Shown: positions 59,354-64,000 of the stretch, piece by piece
Numbering within the stretch: the stretch's first letter is position 1
How the letters are laid out: every line of letters starts with the position of its first letter
Assembly (NCBI RefSeq): GCF_026278345.1
Contig: NZ_CP111085.1
Span: 2,554,001 to 2,618,000 of the forward strand
Reading direction: 5' to 3'
From: Tellurirhabdus rosea
GTDB lineage: Bacteria > Bacteroidota > Bacteroidia > Cytophagales > Spirosomataceae
DNA: 64,000 nt
Translations under genes and position numbers: made by a program
The notes under the pieces: model-generated
Databases searched by the model: none
What the model was told of the DNA's origin: nothing
The model's input: the letters and a program-made list of their open reading frames with translations, nothing else

Positions 59354-60994
59354 CGCCCAGGGCGTCTGCTGCAGGTTCCGCACGAGCAGCAGAAAACCAC
59401 CCCACGCCAGCGGAATAGCCATCCAGACGACGTAGGGAAGCGACGCCATGCCGTAATGCAAAAACCCGAGCAGGCCTACGGCAGCCATAATGCCGAAGAC
59501 ACGAAACGTATTGGTTCCTTTGGTTACCTGTTCCAACGGCATTGAAAAGGGCATCCGGCTGTTTCCGCCCAGTGCAAAAAGTACCAGCGTAGAAGCGTTG
59601 ATGCCCCAGGACAGCAGAATGTCGCCAATGGAATGGGGTCCCGCCAGCATCAGCGTGATCAGGCCTGTAATCAGATAAACTGGCAGGCAAAACTGCACCA
59701 GAACGGCTTTTACGGCCCCGGAAATCAGCATCCCCGGCTGCGCCAGCGGACTCACCGCATACAGCCAGGCCGCTTTGTACTGGTCGGAGTGCCAGACAAA
59801 CGGCAGCACCTGCATCCCGACCAGGTTGGCGAAATACAGCAAAAGCAGGTATTTCCGGTTTCCTTCTTCGGACCAGCCCTGTCCGCTTCGCCAGAACAGC
59901 ATGAACAAGATAACCACCATGTACCCCAGTGCCGGATAGGCTTTCAGTTTGAATTTCCGGTCCCGGAGCATGATACGCCACGTAAAAGCAAAGGCCGCCT
60001 GCTCGACCGGGTTGCGGGCAACCAGCCGGGCCAGCCCGCCGGTCCGATCGGTCGTTGGGCGGCCCGCTGCCGTCGAGCGGTGGTCGGTGTCGAGCATGGC
60101 CAGACGCTGGTTGTACAGCGGAGCCAGATAGTGGTTCATGACCCATAGCCCGACAAACGGCATCAGCAGCGCCAGCGCCACCAATCCCAGGTGCAGCGCG
60201 TCGAATTTCTGAAACACCAGGCTTTCGACCGCGCCGCCGAGCCAGACCGGGGGCAGCAGGTAATGCCACCAGCGAATGTTTAGCGTAAACGAATCCTCCA
60301 CAAACGCAAGCATCCGCGGCAGGATCTGGTAAATGGCGTAAAAGAAAATCGCCGCCGCAATCTGGAAGTAGTTGATCACCTCCCGCAGCTTCTCCTCGCT
60401 CGTAAACCGCATCAGGAGCAGGTAAAACAGGTTGGTCAGAAAAACAACCAGCAAAATGCTCAGCAGCCCGAACAGCATGAATGTCAGACCGGCCAGAAGA
60501 CCGAATTTGACAAAAACGGTCACGATACTGGCCAGTTCGACGGCCAGCGAAATCAGCAGCAGGTACAGCGTGATGTGCAGCAACCGGGCGACCAGCAGGG
60601 TCCGGCTGCTCACGGGCCGGGGCAGAATGATCGTGTTGTCCGAAGAATCGAGCATGACGGACGAAAAATCGGTGATGAGCGTCATGGCGACAATCGTCAT
60701 GGCCACGCCATACGCATAACTAAAACCGAACAGCGGCATCTGGTCGCCGGTAATCCAGAGGAATATGGCGGCCAGCGGCCCCATAAACAGGCTATAAATG
60801 ACCAGCATCCACCAGAAGGCGTTGCCCGATTCTTTCTGCCGGTTTTGCCGATACTGCCCGAAAGCCGGGTACGTTCGCCGGTTGTCGAGCCGGAGCTTCA
60901 GCTCCACAATGGCCCGCACCTGCCCAAAATCGGCACCCAGCCGCGTAATGAGTGGGTTCAGAAACTCAATAACTCTGAGGAAAAGGAGGTTCAT
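59336..60994 (-). CDS. ABC-2-type permease-like membrane protein
   Basis: A 552-residue polytopic protein with about 12 predicted membrane segments (e.g. FWWMLVIYSLFMGPLAAIFL, LTFMLFGLLSILLVVFL, GTNTFRVFGIMAAVGLLGFL). It starts inside the last bases of the ATPase gene upstream (ATGA, 4-bp overlap), so the two form one exporter. No recognised substrate. The last 18 nt overlap the convergent Nudix-regulator gene. Confidence 0.8.
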   Translation of the reverse strand: MNLLFLRVIEFLNPLITRLGADFGQVRAIVELKLRLDNRRTYPAFGQYRQNRQKESGNAFWWMLVIYSLFMGPLAAIFLWITGDQMPLFGFSYAYGVAMTIVAMTLITDFSSVMLDSSDNTIILPRPVSSRTLLVARLLHITLYLLLISLAVELASIVTVFVKFGLLAGLTFMLFGLLSILLVVFLTNLFYLLLMRFTSEEKLREVINYFQIAAAIFFYAIYQILPRMLAFVEDSFTLNIRWWHYLLPPVWLGGAVESLVFQKFDALHLGLVALALLMPFVGLWVMNHYLAPLYNQRLAMLDTDHRSTAAGRPTTDRTGGLARLVARNPVEQAAFAFTWRIMLRDRKFKLKAYPALGYMVVILFMLFWRSGQGWSEEGNRKYLLLLYFANLVGMQVLPFVWHSDQYKAAWLYAVSPLAQPGMLISGAVKAVLVQFCLPVYLITGLITLMLAGPHSIGDILLSWGINASTLVLFALGGNSRMPFSMPLEQVTKGTNTFRVFGIMAAVGLLGFLHYGMASLPYVVWMAIPLAWGGFLLLVRNLQQTPWASVKEA

Positions 60995-61770
60995 TTCAGC
61001 GCCTGAATAAATGCTTCGGCCACGGCGCTTTGCTCGCTGGAGCCGGTCAGTTGGGTGAAGAGTTGTTCCAGAGAGCCGCTTTCGCGCAGATGCCGCAGTT
61101 CGTCGAAGGTGCCGTTGGCAATCACTTCGCCCCGGTTGATAATGACGATCCGGTCCGAAATCCGCTCGACTACGTCCATGATGTGCGAACTGTAGAAAAT
61201 GGTCTTGCCGCTGTCGGCCAGTTGCCGGATGATTTCCTTCACCAGCACCACGGCGTTGGCATCCAGGCCCGACAGCGGTTCGTCCAGAAACAGAATATCC
61301 GGGTTGTGAATCAGGCCCGAAATCAACAGGACTTTCTGCCGCATGCCTTTGGAGAACGTCGTCATCCGGTCGTCGGCGTTGGCATCCAGCCCGAAAAGCC
61401 GCAGCAGGTCGCCGGTTTTGCGCTCTACTTCGGTGGGGTCGAGGTCGTGAAGCTGGCCGATGAAACCCAGGTATTCGCGGGGCGTCAGGGCGTCGTACAA
61501 CTGCGCCTGTTCGGGCACGTAGCCGATGCGGCGCTTGACCTCCATCGGATTTTGTCTGACATCAAAGCCCAGTACGGAGACTTCTCCGTCAAACTCGGGC
61601 AGCAGGCCAATGAGAATTTTGATCGTGGTCGACTTCCCGGCCCCGTTCGGCCCGATATAGCCGACCACTTCCCCGGCATTGACCGTCAGGTTGATGTCTT
61701 TCAGCACCTGCGAGCGGTCGTAAAATTTTTGCAGGTTACGGATTTGAATAACGGGTAAGGTTGATTCCAT
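60991..61770 (-). CDS. ABC transporter ATP-binding protein
   Basis: A 259-residue ATPase: GPNGAGKST (Walker A near residue 38), FSKGMRQKVLLISGLIHNPD (signature-like), ILFLDEPLSGLDAN (Walker B), SSHIMDVVERISDR (H-loop). It is of the type that pairs with ABC-2 permeases. It overlaps the downstream permease gene by four bases. Confidence 0.9.
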   Translation of the reverse strand: MESTLPVIQIRNLQKFYDRSQVLKDINLTVNAGEVVGYIGPNGAGKSTTIKILIGLLPEFDGEVSVLGFDVRQNPMEVKRRIGYVPEQAQLYDALTPREYLGFIGQLHDLDPTEVERKTGDLLRLFGLDANADDRMTTFSKGMRQKVLLISGLIHNPDILFLDEPLSGLDANAVVLVKEIIRQLADSGKTIFYSSHIMDVVERISDRIVIINRGEVIANGTFDELRHLRESGSLEQLFTQLTGSSEQSAVAEAFIQALK

Positions 61771-61804
61771 TATAGTTTAGGTTAAAGCCTTTTCAAAAAT
61801 TGCG

Positions 61805-61838
61805 TAAAAAATCCCGTCCGCACAAAGGCAGACGGGAT
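61805..61838 (-). terminator. terminator of the outer-membrane receptor gene
   Basis: On the minus strand ATCCCGTCTGCC and GGACGGGAT form a stem around a short loop, followed by TTTTTT, 66 bases after the receptor stop. A second GC-rich inverted repeat (61865-61893) lies between it and the stop. Confidence 0.8.
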
Positions 61839-61903
61839 AAACGGAAAAAGTATCCTTTTTTCGCGCGGTACGGCGGGCTATCCGGCCGTACCGCCCGGTG
61901 CGT

Positions 61904-64000
61904 TTAAAATTCGTTATCTCCGGCCGATTCGTCGTTTTGCCGGCGGTTTTCGCCATCGCGTTCCCGGTCGCGGCCCGCCTGCCGGCTGAGCCGGTAGCTG
62001 AACCCGATGAATCCGATCCGGCTCTCCCGTTTGTTGATCGACGTGGAGACGAAGTTGGACCCAAAGCTGGTGTTCTCAAACTGGAGCGTATTGAAAATGT
62101 CGCTCACCCGCAGGTTGATCGTCCCGCGTCCTTTCAATACATCCTGTTTCAGCCCAAAGTCCACGTTGAAAAAGCCCTGAATCGTGCCCTGCGCCACGAT
62201 GAACGGCGACCGGTAATTGACCGCAACCTGCAGATCCGTGCCTTTCCGGGGACTCATGTTGGACGTAATCCGGGTGGTCCAGCTCCGGTTGGTCCGTGTC
62301 AGGATGTCCGGCACGCCCGGCAGCGCCTGAATGGTCCGCTGGAAAAACGAGAAGTTGCCGTTGACCTTCCACCATTTTAGAATGTCCTGATTCAGCACCA
62401 GTTCGAGGCCGTAGTTCTGCGACCGGTTGAGGTTCAGGAACGTCTGTTCCGTGACGCCGTCGGAGCGCAGAGTCCGGAAACGGGTCACTTCGTTGTTGGT
62501 CTGCCGGTAAAACAGGGACGACGTCAGCGACGTATTCTTGCCCGTCCAGAGGTGGCTCAGTTCAAACGAATTGATCAGCTCTGGATTCAGATTCGGGTTG
62601 CCAAACGAGATGTTCAGCGGGTCGGCCAGGTCGATAAACGGATTCAAGGACCGCACCGAGGGCCGGTTGATGCGGCGGGTGTAATTGACCTGCAATTTCT
62701 GACTCTGGCTCAGGTTGTAATTGACAAAAGCGCTCGGAAACAGGTAGATATAGTCCCGGTTGCTTTGCTGGCTGGTCGTCCGCTGGTCGGTCCGGATGCC
62801 GGTATATTCCGTCCGCAGGCCCACCTGATAGCTGAAGCGTTTGAGTTCATTTCCAAAATTGACGTACGCGGCGCTCGTCCATTCGTCGTAGATAAAATTG
62901 TTGGAAATCGTGTCGTTGCGAACGGGCTGGGTACCGACAATATTCTCGAAAACGTAATCCGTTCCGAGATGGCGATAGGTGTGTTTCAGGCCCGTTTCCA
63001 GCCGCTTTTTGCCTTTCAGCGGCTCCACAAAATCGAGCTGCAAAACCCCGACCCGGTTGTCCCGCGCGTTTCGGGCCTGCTGCCGCCCCACGCGCAGGTT
63101 GCCGGTCTGCAGTTCGACCGGGAGCGTGGTGGTGTTCTGAAAATTCTGGCTTTCGGTGGCGTTATTCGTGGAAAGGGTCGCGTCGAAGGTCAGTTCCCGG
63201 CCTTTTTTGGCAAAGCTGCGGCGGTAGCCAAAGGCGTAATCCAGGCCCCGTTCGGGTTCGCGTTCCTCCGTGGTGCGCAGCGTCCGGCCCAGCGAAAGCC
63301 GCTCGCCGGTCAGCGTATTGAAGTTTTCCACTTCCGTATCATAGCTGTATTCGGGCCGGTACAGCACCGAAGCCGTGATGTTGTCGCGGGAGGTCAGGCT
63401 ATAATCGAACCCGACCCGCAGGTTGTTGTTCACGCTCCGCCGGATGGCATCGTTCCGCTGGCTCAGGAAGCTCGTGGAGTCGTCGAACAGGTTCCGGCGC
63501 TCCGAAATCCGGTAGTTGAACCGCCGTTCGGCCCGGAAATTATAACTGCCAAACAGGTTCAGTTTGTTGAACCGGGCGTTGAGATTGACCGAGGCGTTGT
63601 ACTTGTCGCGCGTGCCGACGTTGACCTGCACGTTGCCGTTGAAGCCCGCGGCGCGTTCTTTTTTCAGAATAATGTTGATGATCCCGCCTGCCCCGTCGGC
63701 ATCGAAGCGGGAAGACGGGTTGGTAATGACTTCAATCCGTTCGATGTTGGAAGCCGGAATCTGCTCCAGAATCGCCTGCCGGTCGAGTCCCGTCAGCCCG
63801 GACGGCTTGCCGTCGACCAGCACAATGACGTTGGTACTGCCACGCAGGTTCAGCGTTCCGTCCACATCGACGGTCACCGAGGGCACGTTCTGGAGAATAT
63901 CAATCGCCGTTCCGCCCGTGGCAATGGGCAGGCGGTCTACGTTCACAATTTTCCGGTCGAGCGAATATTCATACGCTTCGCGCTGGCCCTGCACGGTCAC
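61904..64000 (-). CDS. TonB-dependent/outer-membrane beta-barrel receptor (5' end beyond right edge)
   Basis: At least 698 residues of a large outer-membrane receptor; the start lies outside the window. The visible N-part is a plug (ILQNVPSVTVDVDGTLNLRG, VIVLVDGKPSGLTGLD, VITNPSSRFDADGAGGIINI). The rest is a long barrel ending in IGFIGFSYRLSRQ and an acidic/Arg tail. This is the outer membrane beta-barrel class (PF14905-type) common in Bacteroidota. The ligand is unknown. Confidence 0.88.
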   Translation of the reverse strand: MTVQGQREAYEYSLDRKIVNVDRLPIATGGTAIDILQNVPSVTVDVDGTLNLRGSTNVIVLVDGKPSGLTGLDRQAILEQIPASNIERIEVITNPSSRFDADGAGGIINIILKKERAAGFNGNVQVNVGTRDKYNASVNLNARFNKLNLFGSYNFRAERRFNYRISERRNLFDDSTSFLSQRNDAIRRSVNNNLRVGFDYSLTSRDNITASVLYRPEYSYDTEVENFNTLTGERLSLGRTLRTTEEREPERGLDYAFGYRRSFAKKGRELTFDATLSTNNATESQNFQNTTTLPVELQTGNLRVGRQQARNARDNRVGVLQLDFVEPLKGKKRLETGLKHTYRHLGTDYVFENIVGTQPVRNDTISNNFIYDEWTSAAYVNFGNELKRFSYQVGLRTEYTGIRTDQRTTSQQSNRDYIYLFPSAFVNYNLSQSQKLQVNYTRRINRPSVRSLNPFIDLADPLNISFGNPNLNPELINSFELSHLWTGKNTSLTSSLFYRQTNNEVTRFRTLRSDGVTEQTFLNLNRSQNYGLELVLNQDILKWWKVNGNFSFFQRTIQALPGVPDILTRTNRSWTTRITSNMSPRKGTDLQVAVNYRSPFIVAQGTIQGFFNVDFGLKQDVLKGRGTINLRVSDIFNTLQFENTSFGSNFVSTSINKRESRIGFIGFSYRLSRQAGRDRERDGENRRQNDESAGDNEF

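Overview
The window comes from the chromosome of a Bacteroidota bacterium, most likely order Cytophagales (Spirosoma/Larkinella-like). The reasons are a gldB-type gliding lipoprotein, Bacteroidota promoter boxes (TAnnTTTG) ahead of many genes, SusC/OMP_b-brl-type outer-membrane proteins, a LytTR regulator with a membrane domain, and a moderately high GC content (judged by eye). No phage, insertion sequence, CRISPR array or rRNA operon was seen. There is one tRNA, Leu(CAG).

Layout. 1-8.8 kb: a TonB-C/MORN protein cut by the left edge, a tiny ABC pair, an outer-membrane barrel, gldB, an MsbA-like exporter, a Fur-family regulator, a membrane MutS homologue, and an integrase-like protein without a catalytic domain. 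8.8-15.4 kb: serine hydrolase, ATP-grasp ligase, HAD phosphatase, MaoC hydratase, DEAD-box helicase, TPR protein. 15.4-25.3 kb: a complete curli (type VIII secretion) locus with four curlin-repeat subunits, csgE, csgF, a csgG with an extra C-terminal barrel-like domain, and a beta-propeller lipoprotein. 25.3-33.9 kb: LytTR regulator, rhomboid protease, polyprenyl synthase, RNase R, a DEDD exonuclease relative with altered catalytic residues, lipB, yraN and small unknowns.

34-44.5 kb: branched-chain amino acid cluster on the minus strand, ilvD-(methyltransferase)-ilvB-ilvN-ilvC-ilvA-(GxxExxY)-leuB-leuA. leuA has its own promoter, a leucine-rich leader peptide and a terminator/antiterminator pair, so transcription attenuation is likely. 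The leuA and ilvD promoters share a nearly identical 20-bp element just downstream of the -7 box. leuC, leuD and ilvE are not in the window. 44.6-56 kb: murQ, a quinone-reductase-like enzyme, a small intergenic region with three DnaA-box-like sites, a CASTOR/POLLUX-type channel, the biotin genes bioF-bioD-bioA (bioB absent), pbpC, a beta-CASP nuclease and tRNA-Leu. 56-64 kb: DUF983 protein, AraC regulator, sugar-phosphate isomerase-like protein, a NrtR/AraR-like Nudix regulator with a clear palindromic operator, an ABC-2 exporter and an outer-membrane receptor cut by the right edge.

The most notable non-coding signals are: (1) the leuA attenuator and the shared leuA/ilvD promoter element; (2) a TCTCTGTYCAA motif 11-18 nt before all four curlin start codons; (3) a set of unrelated intergenic hairpins, up to 43-bp perfect arms, each built from short words used in both direct and inverted orientation; (4) a GxxExxY gene flanked by inverted CACAGAG-rich repeats that run into its own 5' end, sitting inside the branched-chain operon.
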